From: Ilumatobacteraceae bacterium
GTDB lineage: Bacteria > Actinomycetota > Acidimicrobiia > Acidimicrobiales > Ilumatobacteraceae
Length of the DNA: 64,000 bases
Assembly (NCBI GenBank): GCA_021299715.1
Contig: JAJTEL010000002.1
Location: 186,001 to 250,000, forward strand
Direction of reading: 5' to 3'
Shown: piece after piece, positions 1 to 9,282 of the stretch
Position numbering within the stretch: position 1 is the stretch's first letter
How the letters are laid out: each line of letters starts with the position of its first letter
Program-made: the position numbers and the translations under genes
The notes under the pieces: model-generated
Told to the model about the DNA's origin: nothing
Database searches by the model: none
The model's input: only the letters and a program-made list of their open reading frames with translations

Positions 1-209
1 GCCACCCAAGTGGCAGCCAGGTGTACCCGCCTGGGGCGGCACGGCGGATATATCCGGCACGCACGAGAAGTCGGTGGGATGGAACCTCGGCATCGGAGGG
101 GTCATCACGAAGGGTGCGAACGAAGAGATGGGAGAGACGAAGCATCGGAGCGAAACCTTAGTTCTGACGGCTATCATTGGAGCCGTCCTTTGAAGTTCGG
201 TGAACCGGA
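1..209. other. Upstream region of rimP operon, no gene recognised
   Basis: I see no convincing protein in these bases on either strand; the open frames give arginine- and histidine-rich translations typical of non-coding or out-of-frame reading. The stretch is rich in short complementary segments and ends in a hairpin at 210-230. It could be the 3' part of an upstream transcription unit or a structured leader, but I cannot assign it to a known RNA family. Confidence 0.3.
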
Positions 210-234
210 GGCACGGGTGTCCCCCGTGCCTTTT
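210..234 (+). terminator. Rho-independent terminator upstream of rimP
   Basis: An 8-bp GC-rich perfect stem, GGCACGGG (210-217) with CCCGTGCC (223-230), a 5-nt loop and then TTTTG. It lies 37 bases before the rimP start and would end transcription arriving from the left, or act as an attenuator of the rimP-nusA-infB operon. Confidence 0.65.
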
Positions 235-271
235 GTTCTGTTAGAGCCAGTTTTGGCGGGAGGTGAGCCAT

Positions 272-832
272 ATGTCCAGCAATGTCGTCGACATGGTCAC
301 ATCCATGGTGGCTCCCATCCTCTCCGATCTTTCCCTTGAGTTGTATGACCTCGAGTTCGCTGGCGGCATTCTTCGTGTCACTATCGACACTCCTGCGGGC
401 GGTCCTGCCGGTGTCGACATTGACCAAATCTCGTTGGTGACGCGCCTTCTTGGCCGCGAACTCGACCACAACGAAAATGCGGTGCCTGGTCGATTCACCC
501 TTGAAGTCACCAGCCCTGGTCTCGAGCGCACGCTTCGCACTCCGCACCACTTTGCTCGTGAAGTGGGCAAAGAGGTCACCATTCGATTGTCGTCAGAACT
601 AGATGGACGCCGCCGTGTTGCCGGACTCTTGGTCGGCGCAACAGATAGCACTGCATCAGTTCGTCTCTCCGATTCAGGAGAAACCATTGAAGTTCCATTG
701 TCGCTCGTCGACAAGGCAAAGACCGTTTTCGTTTGGGAAACCCAACCGAAGCCGAATTCAAAAGAAGCCCGCGACAAGCGTGCATCTCAGAAAAAAACGT
801 CCACACATCAACAGGAGGCCAACGCACAATGA
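272..832 (+). CDS. rimP: Ribosome maturation factor RimP
   Basis: RimP assists late assembly of the 30S subunit in the cytoplasm. The 186-residue product has the family's alpha/beta N-terminal domain, with the GGILRVTID strand and the DIDQISLVTRLLGRELD helix, and the diagnostic LEVTSPGLERTL segment, followed by an SH3-like C-terminal domain and a charged Lys/Thr-rich tail. I chose ATG 272 because a strong Shine-Dalgarno (GGGAGGTG, 258-265) precedes it by a normal spacing; a GTG at 263 in the same frame would overlap that site. The gene overlaps nusA by 4 bases (ATGA) and is first in the conserved rimP-nusA-infB operon. Identification is firm from both sequence and context. Confidence 0.95.
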   Translation: MSSNVVDMVTSMVAPILSDLSLELYDLEFAGGILRVTIDTPAGGPAGVDIDQISLVTRLLGRELDHNENAVPGRFTLEVTSPGLERTLRTPHHFAREVGKEVTIRLSSELDGRRRVAGLLVGATDSTASVRLSDSGETIEVPLSLVDKAKTVFVWETQPKPNSKEARDKRASQKKTSTHQQEANAQ

Positions 833-1983
833 GCAACCTCGATATGTCCGAAGCAGTGCGCATGCTTGCCGATCACCACGGCATCAGCGTTGATTCATTG
901 TTGCAAGTCCTTGTAGAGGCACTTGCAACCGCATACAAGAAGCGCCCAGGCGCAGCAGACGAAGTCATCGTCGAAGTCAACCCAGAGAACCTCGATATGA
1001 AGTTCACTGCGTACGACGTAGACGACGATGGCAACTGGGTAAACGAGCGTGACGACACACCAAGCAAGAACGAACTCGGCCGAATTGCTGCCGCAACGTT
1101 CAAGCAGGTCATGAGCCAACGCATCCGCGAGGTAGAGCGTGACCGCAAGTTCGAGGAATACGCAAACCGCGAAGGCGACTTGGTCACCGGAATTATCCAG
1201 CAGTCAGATGGCCGCTATGCATTGCTCGATCTTGGAAAAGTAGAAGCGCTGTTGCCACAAGCGGAACAGGTTCCCTACGAGCGCCCCGTTACAGGTGATC
1301 GTGTTAAGGCATACATCGTGGAAGTGCGCAAGACAGCAAAAGGTCCACAAATTGTGGTCAGTCGTACGCACCCTGGTCTTATTAAGCGTTTGTTTGAACT
1401 TGAAGTTCCCGAAATTGCTGACGGCATCGTTGAAATCAAGTCATGTGCTCGCGAACCAGGTCACCGCACCAAGATTGCTGTTGCATCAAATGACGTCAAC
1501 GTCGATCCCGTTGGAGCATGTGTTGGTGCACGTGGCGGTCGTGTTCGCATGGTTGTGAACGAACTTCGCGGAGAAAAAATCGACATTGTGTCCTACTCCG
1601 AAGACATGCACGACTTCGTGTCAAAAGCACTGTCACCTGCAAAAGTCACCGAAGTTCGTCTCAGCGAAGACGGCACACAGGCAGACGTCATCGTTCCCGA
1701 CTTCCAGTTGTCGTTGGCAATTGGCAAAGAAGGCCAGAACGCACGTCTTGCTGCACGCCTCACTGGTGTTCGCATCGACATCAAGTCGGAAACGCAGGCA
1801 GCTAACGAAGCACAAGGAATTTTTGAACCGCGTGCCCCACGTGGAGCCGAATACGCCGAAGGTGAATGGCGTAAAAATGACGAGACCGGCGAGTTGCAGT
1901 TTCATGCAGCAGATGGTTCTGTTGTTACCCAGCAGGAATGGGCTGACGCGCCATCCAACGAGTCCGATACCACGGAGGCCTAA
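829..1983 (+). CDS. nusA: Transcription termination/antitermination factor NusA
   Basis: NusA binds RNA polymerase and nascent RNA, modulating pausing, termination and antitermination. The 384-residue product shows the N-terminal polymerase-binding domain (about 1-130), an S1 domain (about 135-200; [10 protein letters not shown]...[14 protein letters not shown]) and two KH domains ([18 protein letters not shown] and [16 protein letters not shown]). It ends in a short acidic tail with no extra C-terminal repeats. ATG 829 is chosen because AGGAGG at 810-815 precedes it and it overlaps the rimP stop as ATGA. Translation is probably coupled to rimP and infB. No ylxR gene follows, which is unusual for this operon. 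Confidence 0.96.
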   Translation: MSNLDMSEAVRMLADHHGISVDSLLQVLVEALATAYKKRPGAADEVIVEVNPENLDMKFTAYDVDDDGNWVNERDDTPSKNELGRIAAATFKQVMSQRIREVERDRKFEEYANREGDLVTGIIQQSDGRYALLDLGKVEALLPQAEQVPYERPVTGDRVKAYIVEVRKTAKGPQIVVSRTHPGLIKRLFELEVPEIADGIVEIKSCAREPGHRTKIAVASNDVNVDPVGACVGARGGRVRMVVNELRGEKIDIVSYSEDMHDFVSKALSPAKVTEVRLSEDGTQADVIVPDFQLSLAIGKEGQNARLAARLTGVRIDIKSETQAANEAQGIFEPRAPRGAEYAEGEWRKNDETGELQFHAADGSVVTQQEWADAPSNESDTTEA

Positions 1984-1986
1984 CCC

Positions 1987-4917
1987 TTGGCAGCAAAGAA
2001 AATTCGCGTTTCCGAACTCGCAAAAGAGTTGGGCCTCACAAATAAAGAGGCTCTCGATTTGTCTGTCTCGATGGGTGTTCCCGTCAAGGCAATCTCATCG
2101 ACAATGGAAGATGCTCAAGCCGACCGTGTTCGCCGTAAGGCAGAACGCGACGGCTTAAAGCGTGACGTCCAGCCAGAAGAAGAAAAGCCTGCGAAGAAAG
2201 CAGCGGCTAAGAAGGCACCAGCAAAGAAAGCTGCTGCTAAGCCTGCCGACGCACCAAGCGCAGAGGGCGACGACACTCCAGCAAAGAAAGCACCTGCGAA
2301 GAAAGCTGCTGCAAAGAAGGCCGCTGCAAAGAAAGACGACGCAGTTGTTGTTGAACCAACTCCTGAAGTAGTGGTGCAAACACCTGCTGCACCAGCGGTC
2401 GAAGTTGTCGACACACCACCAGCACCCGTTGAGGCGCCAGCGCCCACTGAAACTCCGGTAGCACCCGAAGCGCCACGTCCGGCTGCATCGGGCGAAGGAC
2501 GCGTCATTTCAAGTGGTCGACCAAGCCCCACAACGGGCACACCTCGACCTCCCATCAATCAGCAGCCATCTGCGCGTCCGGCTCCGCCACAAGGTCGCCC
2601 TGGCGGTACACCTCCCGGAATGCCGCCTGGTGCACGCCCAGGTGGTCGCCCGCCCATTCCGCCACCGCCTGGGCCAATGTCTCCATCTGGTCGCCCAATT
2701 CCTCCACCTCCAGGCCAACGCGTAGCCCCTGGTGCACGTCCTAGCGGCCCATCTGGTTTCCGTCCAGGTCCTGGTTCTCGTCCTGGTCCTGGCACACGTC
2801 CTGGCCCCGGATCTCGTCCTGGCCCTGGCGGACCACGCCCTGGTGGCGGTCCTGGCGGCCCACGTCCCGGTGGTGGTCCTGGTGGTCCACGTCCTGGCGG
2901 ACCTGGTGGCGCTCGTCCTGGTTTTGGTCCACGTCCTGGTGGCGGTCCCGGTGCAGGAGCACCTGGCGCGGGCGGACCTGGTGGTCCACGTCCTGGTGGC
3001 GGACCTGGTGGTCCCGGTGGTCCACGTAATGGTCAGCGTCGTGCACCGCGCAAGAAGTCACGCGCGCGTCGTCGTCGCGAGTTCGATGAATTGCAGCCGC
3101 AGTTCACTCAATACTCGAACAGCAATGCTCCTGTTCCCGAGGGAACAATCATTATTGAGCGCGGTTGGTCAGCACAAGAGTTTGCTCCAAAACTGAACCG
3201 TACGGCAGCAGACGTTGTTCGCTACATGCTCGAGCATGGCGAAATGATCACTGCAACCATGAGTCTCAGTGACGATCAAATGGAATTGTTCGCTCTTGAA
3301 GTTGGCGCAGAAGTTCTGTTGGTCGACCCAGGTCAACAGCAAGAAACAGAACTGCAGGCACTCTTCGACGACTCAGACGACGACGACGAGGCGTTGCAAC
3401 AACCACGCCCCGCTGTCATCACAGTGATGGGTCACGTTGACCACGGTAAAACAACTTTGCTCGACCGTATTCGTTCAGCAAACGTTGTTGCGGGTGAAGC
3501 TGGTGGCATCACTCAGCACATCGGTGCGTACCAAGTGGACAAAGACGGCAAGAAAATCACCTTCATCGACACGCCAGGTCACGCTGCGTTCTCCAAGATG
3601 CGTATGCGCGGAGCACAAGTCACCGACATTGTTGTTCTTGTTGTGGCAGCCGACGACGGTGTCATGCCGCAAACAATCGAAGCGTTGAACCATGCGAAAG
3701 CGGCAGATGTGCCCATCATCGTTGCGGTCAACAAAATCGACAAGGAAAACGCCGACCCACAACGAGTTCTCACCCAGCTTGCGGAATACGAACTTGTTCC
3801 CGAAGCATGGGGTGGCGACACCATCGTTGTTGAAATGTCTGCACAGCAGAACTTAGGTATCGACGACCTTCTCGATCAGTTGAACGTTGTTGCTGAACTT
3901 GAAGAACTCACGGCGAACCCGCAAGGTCGCGCAAAGGGTGTTGTTCTCGAAGCAAATCTCGACATTGGTCGTGGTCCAGTTGCAACTGTGCTTGTCGACA
4001 AGGGAACCCTCAAGGTGGGCGACCCCATTGTTGCTGGTGCTGCGTGGGGCAAGGTGCGTGCGCTCATTAATGAGCGTGGCGAACAGGTGAAAGAAGCCGG
4101 TCCGTCCACTCCAGTACAGGTGCTTGGCTTGTCCAGCGTTCCTCAAGCTGGCGATGAATTCCGCGCCGCGCCAGACGAAAAGACGGCACGTCTTGTTGGC
4201 GACTCGCGTGGTCAGACTCGCCGCGTCTTGAACCAGCGTGGAGACGCACGCGTTCAAAGCGGCGTGAAGTTGGAAGACATCTTCACTCAAATTCAGGCTG
4301 GTGAAGTGGCAACGTTGAACTTGGTCATCAAGGCAGACGTTCAAGGCTCGCTTGAAGCAGTAACAGAGAGCTTGCGCAAACTTGAGCGTGACGAAGTGAA
4401 AGTTGCATTCGTGCACCGTGGCGTTGGTGGCATCACCGAGAACGACATCACGTTGGCTGCTGCAACAAACGCAACACTCATTGGTTTCAATGTTCGACCC
4501 GATCGTAAATCTCGCGACTTGGCCGAAGCCGAAAAGGTAGAAATTCGTACATACGAAATCATCTACAAACTGCTTGAAGATATGGAACGAGCAATGCTTG
4601 GCTTGCTTGCACCAGAGTTCGAAGAAGTGGTCACTGGCGAGGCAGAAGTGCGCGAAATTTTCCGTGTTCCAAAGATTGGAGCAATTGCAGGTTGTTTCAT
4701 TCGCACAGGTGTCATTACACGTGGAACAAAGGTGCGCTTCCTTCGTGATGGAACCATCATTTGGAAGGGCTCTATCCAGTCGCTTCGTCGCTTCAAAGAC
4801 GATGTGCGTGAAGTACGTGAAGGTTTCGAGTGCGGTATCGGCTTGTCCGACTTCCAAGACTTGAAGCCTGGTGACCTCATCGAAACATACGAAGAGCGCG
4901 AAGTCGCCCGTACATGA
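1987..4917 (+). CDS. infB: Translation initiation factor IF-2
   Basis: IF-2 is the GTPase that places initiator tRNA on the 30S subunit and promotes subunit joining. The 976-residue protein has an N-terminal IF2N module ([19 protein letters not shown]), a Lys/Ala-rich region, a long Pro/Gly/Arg low-complexity tract (about residues 170-355), a second IF2N-type module, and the G domain from about residue 478 with GHVDHGKTT (P-loop), the [12 protein letters not shown] segment and NKID. Domains II to IV follow. The start is TTG 1987, with GGAGG at 1975-1979 inside the end of nusA, so initiation is probably coupled to nusA. The stop overlaps the next gene. rbfA and truB, common downstream partners, are absent. 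Confidence 0.96.
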   Translation: MAAKKIRVSELAKELGLTNKEALDLSVSMGVPVKAISSTMEDAQADRVRRKAERDGLKRDVQPEEEKPAKKAAAKKAPAKKAAAKPADAPSAEGDDTPAKKAPAKKAAAKKAAAKKDDAVVVEPTPEVVVQTPAAPAVEVVDTPPAPVEAPAPTETPVAPEAPRPAASGEGRVISSGRPSPTTGTPRPPINQQPSARPAPPQGRPGGTPPGMPPGARPGGRPPIPPPPGPMSPSGRPIPPPPGQRVAPGARPSGPSGFRPGPGSRPGPGTRPGPGSRPGPGGPRPGGGPGGPRPGGGPGGPRPGGPGGARPGFGPRPGGGPGAGAPGAGGPGGPRPGGGPGGPGGPRNGQRRAPRKKSRARRRREFDELQPQFTQYSNSNAPVPEGTIIIERGWSAQEFAPKLNRTAADVVRYMLEHGEMITATMSLSDDQMELFALEVGAEVLLVDPGQQQETELQALFDDSDDDDEALQQPRPAVITVMGHVDHGKTTLLDRIRSANVVAGEAGGITQHIGAYQVDKDGKKITFIDTPGHAAFSKMRMRGAQVTDIVVLVVAADDGVMPQTIEALNHAKAADVPIIVAVNKIDKENADPQRVLTQLAEYELVPEAWGGDTIVVEMSAQQNLGIDDLLDQLNVVAELEELTANPQGRAKGVVLEANLDIGRGPVATVLVDKGTLKVGDPIVAGAAWGKVRALINERGEQVKEAGPSTPVQVLGLSSVPQAGDEFRAAPDEKTARLVGDSRGQTRRVLNQRGDARVQSGVKLEDIFTQIQAGEVATLNLVIKADVQGSLEAVTESLRKLERDEVKVAFVHRGVGGITENDITLAAATNATLIGFNVRPDRKSRDLAEAEKVEIRTYEIIYKLLEDMERAMLGLLAPEFEEVVTGEAEVREIFRVPKIGAIAGCFIRTGVITRGTKVRFLRDGTIIWKGSIQSLRRFKDDVREVREGFECGIGLSDFQDLKPGDLIETYEEREVART
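2761..3025 (+). repeat. Pro-Gly-Arg low-complexity repeat inside infB
   Basis: Degenerate tandem units encode variations of [12 protein letters not shown] and GGPRPGG, built at DNA level from CGTCCTGGT and GGTGGTCC blocks. The tract encodes roughly 90 residues of disordered, positively charged linker in the N-terminal part of IF-2. Such linkers are known in actinobacterial IF-2 proteins and are prone to length variation. Confidence 0.8.
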
Positions 4918-5561
4918 TCATGTCCGACCTCGACTTTTTCTTCGATCCGGTGTGTCCGTGGGCGTGGATTACGTCTCGGTGGGTGTGCGAAGTTCAGCAA
5001 CTTCGTTCCTATGACGTGCAATGGAAGTTCATCTCGTTGAAATTCTTGAACGAAGACAAGATGGACTATTCAAAAATGCCCGACGGGTATAAAGAAGTTC
5101 ATGCTGCTGGCACAAGCGGACTTCGTGTTGCGGCTCGTGCGCGCGCCGAACAAGGTAACGATGCCGTGGGCACGGTGTACACCGCATTGGGAACAAGCCT
5201 GCACAACCGTGAAGAGCGTGCGTTGTTTGTTGCCGACACCGTGGGTCACATTGGTGCGCTCTTAGAAGCAAGCGGACTTCCTCGCGAATGGGCCGAGTCG
5301 GCTAACGATGATTCCTTCGATGGTCTCATTCGCACCGAGACTGAATTGGCATTAGAGCGCACTGGTAAAGACGTGGGCACACCAATCCTCACGTTCCATC
5401 CTGGCGCTGCGAAAGAAGCTTCGTTCTTTGGTCCAGTTATTGCAGAGATTCCTCGCGGTGACGCTGCGCTGAAGTTGTGGGACGCTGTGGAAACAGTGGC
5501 CACTACAAGCGGCATGGCAGAACTGAAGCGTTCGCTACGCGCTCGCCCCAACTTCAACTAA
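4914..5561 (+). CDS. DsbA-like thioredoxin-fold protein, Rv2466c (mycothiol-linked) family
   Basis: The 215-residue protein matches the Rv2466c family of mycobacterial thioredoxin-fold oxidoreductases, described as mycothiol-dependent nitroreductases: the N-terminal FFFDPVCPWAWITSRW region, and C-terminal DVGTPILTF, FFGPVIAEIPRG and KLWDAV segments align by eye. The usual CPWC active site reads CPWA here (Cys14, Ala17), so the resolving cysteine is missing and a disulfide-type mechanism is not possible; a single-Cys glutaredoxin-like mechanism with mycothiol would still be. ATG 4914 overlaps the infB stop; ATG 4920 is an alternative. It takes the operon slot where rbfA would be expected. Confidence 0.85.
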   Translation: MIMSDLDFFFDPVCPWAWITSRWVCEVQQLRSYDVQWKFISLKFLNEDKMDYSKMPDGYKEVHAAGTSGLRVAARARAEQGNDAVGTVYTALGTSLHNREERALFVADTVGHIGALLEASGLPREWAESANDDSFDGLIRTETELALERTGKDVGTPILTFHPGAAKEASFFGPVIAEIPRGDAALKLWDAVETVATTSGMAELKRSLRARPNFN

Positions 5562-5565
5562 GTCG

Positions 5566-6585
5566 TTACGCCTTTTTCAGTGCGTCAATGACGGGCATCC
5601 AGGTTTCTGGGTCTGCCTTGTACGGAGCGTAGAAACTGATGCGACTAATGACATCGCTATAGCGACGGCTTAACTCTGGTGCAACCGTGTTTGGTTCACC
5701 AACAACAGCGAAGGTGTTCAGGATTTCGTCGGTGATGAGATTGCCCATCTCTTGCCACTTGCCACCCTTCGACAATGTGTTTAGTTCGTCTTGCAAACCA
5801 CCCCAACCGTGGGCTTCCAGCACTCCGCGATATGCCGGAGTTGAACCATAAAACGCAATTTGCTGACGTGTACCTGTTGCTGCGGCATTCATTTGTTCTT
5901 CCGTTGTACCGGTGACAACAAAAGATGGCCCAACAATTTCGAAACCGTCCATTGTTTTGCCGGCCTTCGCGCGACCGCGTGCCAGGGCGGGAATAGTGAC
6001 CTCGCGTAAGTACTTCTCGGTGGTGAATCCGTGACACAAGAAACCGTCACACACTTCTCCAGCAACTTCAGTCATTAACTCGCCAACGCCAGCCAAGTAG
6101 ATCTTTGGCGGACCGAAGGGGGAGAGCTCTTTTGCATCGGGTGTGAAGAATGGTGTCATCAACGTGTGGGTGTAGAAGTCGCCACGGAAATTCAGCTGTG
6201 TTCCGTTTTGCCAGCAATCCCAAATTGCACGCATGGCAAGAATCATTTCGCGCATACGTGCTGCGGGGTGGCTCCACTCCATAGAAAAGCGCTTCGTGAT
6301 GTGCGGCTTAATTTGGCTTCCCAAACCCAACATGAAACGACCCTGTGAGTACGCCTGTAGGTCCCAGCCAATGTTTGCCAAGGTCATTGGGTTGCGCGCA
6401 AACGCAACTGCAATGGAAGTTCCAAGTTCAAGTGTTTCCGTATGTTCGGCGCCCAACAGAAGCGGGAAGAACGGGTCGTGCGCAGTTTCTGCGGTCCATG
6501 CACCGGCATAGCCAGCACTTTCAAGTTCCTTCGCTGCCTGCGGAACTTTTGTGAGATCGGAACCAAGTCCTCCGTCTACTTTCAT
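5566..6585 (-). CDS. LLM-class F420-dependent oxidoreductase (MSMEG_2256-like)
   Basis: This 339-residue protein is a luciferase-like monooxygenase (TIM barrel) of the class that uses coenzyme F420. Supporting segments are the N-terminal GAWTAETAHDPFFPLLL, the ELGTSIAVAFARNPMTLANIGWDL region and QGRFMLGLGSQIKPHI, all characteristic of the F420-dependent LLM proteins grouped with MSMEG_2256. The substrate is unknown. It is convergent with the DsbA-like gene (4-base gap) and 1 base downstream of the PAC2 gene on the same strand, with GGAGG inside the end of that gene, so it belongs to a three-gene minus-strand operon with PAC2 and a phosphotransferase. Confidence 0.88.
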   Translation of the reverse strand: MKVDGGLGSDLTKVPQAAKELESAGYAGAWTAETAHDPFFPLLLGAEHTETLELGTSIAVAFARNPMTLANIGWDLQAYSQGRFMLGLGSQIKPHITKRFSMEWSHPAARMREMILAMRAIWDCWQNGTQLNFRGDFYTHTLMTPFFTPDAKELSPFGPPKIYLAGVGELMTEVAGEVCDGFLCHGFTTEKYLREVTIPALARGRAKAGKTMDGFEIVGPSFVVTGTTEEQMNAAATGTRQQIAFYGSTPAYRGVLEAHGWGGLQDELNTLSKGGKWQEMGNLITDEILNTFAVVGEPNTVAPELSRRYSDVISRISFYAPYKADPETWMPVIDALKKA

Positions 6586-6586
6586 G

Positions 6587-7480
6587 TCATCCTCCGGATT
6601 GCTGGTCGCGCAAGAACTGCTCGACTTCGGCTGCTAATTCATCCACTGTAGGGATGTCGGCTTCGTCATCTTCAATTGGGGAGCCATGCACATCGTCGTA
6701 GGCGGCTTCCAATTGACTCAACATGCTGGCGTGTTCGGAGTTGTTGGCAACCAACTGGTCGAGGCGTTCGCGTTGCACAGCAGATTCGCGACGGAATCGA
6801 GATGAATCAAATGAAAGGCCTGTATCGGCACAAATAGCCTGCAAAAGCGCTGCACTAGCCAATGGATATGCCATAGATGCCACATAGTGAGGAACTTGCG
6901 CCCACAAACTGACGGCTTCAATATTTCTCTGGAACAGAGTGTGTTCTAAAAGTGATTGCACACCTGCAGGTGCATCGAGTGTGCTCTTGGAAAGGTCTAG
7001 TCGCGTGATGACTGCAGGGTCAGCAGAGGTAGCGGTAATGCCCACTGGGCGAGTGTGTGGTGCGCCAAATGGGTACGCACCGAGACCCACCATTTTGGTC
7101 ACGTTCATTTGTTGCGCAAGTTCGCCAACTGTTTTTGCAAAGAAATTCCACGCCATGTCAGGTTCTGGTCCGGTCAGCAATAACACATCACGATCATGTG
7201 CATCTACACCTACACGAAGTTCAGGAAGCGCGAATTCAATGTTTGTGTTGACGCCTTCACGAAGTTCCATGACAGGTCGTCTCGCTCGGTAATCGATAAA
7301 TGTGTCTGCATCGAACGTGATGAGCCGAGTGGACTGCGTTTCAGAAACAAGTAGTTCCATTGCTGCTGCGGCGGCACCGCTGGCGTCTATCCAGCCGCTG
7401 AACTGAACAATGAGGACCGGTGACGTGAGTTCGGGGAGTTGACCCTCGACTGAGAAGGGAAGGCCGCCCGGTGTGCTCAT
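6587..7480 (-). CDS. PAC2 family protein
   Basis: A 297-residue protein of the PAC2 superfamily (proteasome assembly chaperone 2 fold), similar in layout to mycobacterial Rv2125. Visible features are the N-terminal LIVQFSGWIDASGAA, the FIDYRARRP segment, LLLTGPEPDMAW and VGLGAYPFGAPHTRPV, followed by an acidic C-terminal helix with a DVHGSPIEDDEADIPTVDEL-type tail. Actinobacterial members are widespread, but their role is not established. The gene overlaps the upstream phosphotransferase by 4 bases (ATGA) and runs into the LLM gene, so all three are probably cotranscribed. Confidence 0.85.
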   Translation of the reverse strand: MSTPGGLPFSVEGQLPELTSPVLIVQFSGWIDASGAAAAAMELLVSETQSTRLITFDADTFIDYRARRPVMELREGVNTNIEFALPELRVGVDAHDRDVLLLTGPEPDMAWNFFAKTVGELAQQMNVTKMVGLGAYPFGAPHTRPVGITATSADPAVITRLDLSKSTLDAPAGVQSLLEHTLFQRNIEAVSLWAQVPHYVASMAYPLASAALLQAICADTGLSFDSSRFRRESAVQRERLDQLVANNSEHASMLSQLEAAYDDVHGSPIEDDEADIPTVDELAAEVEQFLRDQQSGG

Positions 7481-8508
7481 GACAACTTCTCGAGAATGCT
7501 TGCTGCGCGTTGGGATGCGCCTTCAACTTGAAGTCTGAAAGGTTCTAGTTCTGCAGGGTCTTTTTGACCGAGTGCACCACCCAAGTAGCGCGCGTAGACG
7601 CCTTCGATAATGCAGGCCAATTTCCAGAACGCAAATGCTTCGTAGAAACTCAGTTGAGAAATGTCTCTGCCCGACACGCGCGCGTAGCGTTCTGCAAGTT
7701 CAGCTCTGTTCATGAAACCAGCAGCAGTGTTGACGGGATTCGACCATGCACTTGCTTCATCGGTCGGGCCGGTCCAGTACACCATGAGTAGTCCAAGGTC
7801 TGCCATGGGGTCACCCAGTGTGCAAATTTCCCAGTCGAGTACTGCGATGACGTTGCCGTGTGCGTCCACCATGCAATTGTCGAGGCGATAGTCGCCATGA
7901 ACCAACGTTGCAGCGCCCTGTTCGGGAATGCGCTTCATCAGTTCTTCATACACACTGTCGACAAGCGGAAGATCACGAGTGCGTTGCTCCAAGATGTTTC
8001 CGTGCCAACGCTTCAGTTGGCGTGCAATGTATCCCTCGTGTTTGCCAAGGTCGTTCAGTCCCGCGGCAACAAGATCTACTCCGTGAATTGCGGCCATGGT
8101 GTCCACGATTGATTCACTCGCGCGTCGACAACCACTTTCTCCGAGTAGTGATTCCGCCACAGATTTTTCGCGAATGACATGACCACCTACAAAAGACATG
8201 ACATAAAACGGCAACTCGTTCACATTTTCGTCTGTGCACAACCCAAGTGCGGGTGCAACAGGAACTGCAGAATGTGCAAGACCGGCAATGATGCGATGTT
8301 CACGACCCATGTCGTGTGCACTTGCCAGACGATGACCCAATGGAGGTCGACGGAGAACATACGAATGTCCGGCGGCATCATCCACTTTGAACGTGAGGTT
8401 GGAGTGGCCGCCCGCAATTTGTGTGTAGTGAAATGGCGCAACGGCTCCGTCAATGTTGGCCACCAGCCAACTCTCTACGTTTTCGCTGATGCCATTTGGA
8501 AGAGTCAC
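7477..8508 (-). CDS. Phosphotransferase family protein (APH/ACAD10-like)
   Basis: A 343-residue kinase-like protein of the aminoglycoside-phosphotransferase superfamily. The nucleotide-binding strand pair (GGHSNLTFKVDDAAGHSYVLRRPP) and the catalytic HGDYRLDNCMVD and DWEICTLGDPMADL motifs are intact. Family members of this type are often found with acyl-CoA dehydrogenases and are thought to phosphorylate hydroxyacyl or small-molecule substrates; they are not resistance enzymes by default. The start is GTG 8508. It is divergent from the thioredoxin gene with only 29 bases between starts, so the two promoters share that gap. The substrate cannot be told from sequence. Confidence 0.85.
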   Translation of the reverse strand: MTLPNGISENVESWLVANIDGAVAPFHYTQIAGGHSNLTFKVDDAAGHSYVLRRPPLGHRLASAHDMGREHRIIAGLAHSAVPVAPALGLCTDENVNELPFYVMSFVGGHVIREKSVAESLLGESGCRRASESIVDTMAAIHGVDLVAAGLNDLGKHEGYIARQLKRWHGNILEQRTRDLPLVDSVYEELMKRIPEQGAATLVHGDYRLDNCMVDAHGNVIAVLDWEICTLGDPMADLGLLMVYWTGPTDEASAWSNPVNTAAGFMNRAELAERYARVSGRDISQLSFYEAFAFWKLACIIEGVYARYLGGALGQKDPAELEPFRLQVEGASQRAASILEKLS

Positions 8509-8525
8509 GACACAAAAACTACCTG

Positions 8526-8531
8526 TATCGT
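8526..8531 (+). promoter_or_regulatory. Leaderless -10 element of thioredoxin gene
   Basis: TATCGT sits exactly 6 bases before ATG 8538 and no Shine-Dalgarno is visible. This matches the TANNNT-N6-start layout of leaderless actinobacterial promoters seen at several other genes in this window. Confidence 0.45.
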
Positions 8532-8537
8532 GCCCAT

Positions 8538-9242
8538 ATGGCCCTGAACGTCACCGATGCTTCTTTCCAGGTTGACGTCATCGAGCGTTCGCTGACCACT
8601 CCTGTCATTGTGGATTTCTGGGCCGAATGGTGTGGTCCGTGCAAAACTCTCACGCCCATTCTGGAAAAAGCCACAGATGCAACTCAAGGCCAAGTCGTTC
8701 TGGCAAAAGTTGATGCCGACGCCAACCCTGGCCTCATGCAGGCATTCGGTATTAAATCCATCCCAACGGTCATCATCTATAAAGACGGTCAACCAGTTGA
8801 TGCTTTTGTGGGTGGCCAGCCAGAACACGCCATTGAAAAAATGGTGGCGTCGCTGTTGCCCGATCCCACTCAACTGCGTGTTCGAGATTTGTTGCAACAG
8901 GGAACCGAAGAGTCGCTTCGGGATGCAGTTGCGTTGGCTCCTGGCAACGAAGATGCTGTGTGTTCGCTTGCAGAACATTTGGTGCGCGTCGGAAATGCCG
9001 ACGAAGCCTTGACGTTGCTGGCGCGACTTCCCGAAACCGAACGTGTTCGCAAAATTGCCGCAAGCGCTCGACTGTCCATGAATCCCGTTGATAATTTCGA
9101 CAATCAACTCGTCGAATTACTGAATCGAGTAAAGACCGACGAAACGGCGCGTCAAGAGTTCTTAGACATTCTTGAATCCATGGGCCCAGACGACCCACGT
9201 ACGGCGAAATACCGCAAGCAACTCACCGCACGTCTCTTTTAA
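8538..9242 (+). CDS. Thioredoxin-TPR protein, CnoX/YbbN-like
   Basis: The 234-residue protein joins an N-terminal thioredoxin domain (about 1-110) with a C-terminal tetratricopeptide-like domain, the arrangement of the CnoX (YbbN) holdase co-chaperones that protect proteins under oxidative stress. The active site WCGPC (residues 31-35) is complete, and the cis-proline region reads IKSIPTVIIYKDG. The C-terminus (VRKIAASARL and ESMGPDDPRTAKYRKQL) is typical of the family. I chose ATG 8538 over upstream in-frame codons because homology starts at ALNVTDASF and a leaderless promoter precedes it. A gap of 40 bases separates it from comEA. Confidence 0.88.
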   Translation: MALNVTDASFQVDVIERSLTTPVIVDFWAEWCGPCKTLTPILEKATDATQGQVVLAKVDADANPGLMQAFGIKSIPTVIIYKDGQPVDAFVGGQPEHAIEKMVASLLPDPTQLRVRDLLQQGTEESLRDAVALAPGNEDAVCSLAEHLVRVGNADEALTLLARLPETERVRKIAASARLSMNPVDNFDNQLVELLNRVKTDETARQEFLDILESMGPDDPRTAKYRKQLTARLF

Positions 9243-9282
9243 AAACGTTCCCCCAGATGTGGGTTGATGTGCACATGGCAGT

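Noticed and set aside
80-90. TGGAACCTCGG resembles the T-box core (TGGAACCGCGG).
   Set aside because: No stem I, specifier loop or correctly placed terminator pairs with it, and the downstream gene is rimP, not an aminoacyl-tRNA or amino-acid gene.
263-265. GTG 263 as the rimP start.
   Set aside because: It overlaps the strong ribosome site GGGAGGTG; ATG 272 has the right spacing and fits family length.
2761-3025. CRISPR-like repeat array in infB.
   Set aside because: Units are short, degenerate, in frame and encode the IF-2 linker; there are no spacers.
3853-4857. Long open frame on the minus strand under infB (334 codons).
   Set aside because: Cys- and Asn-rich translation without similarity; it mirrors the codon usage of infB on the other strand.
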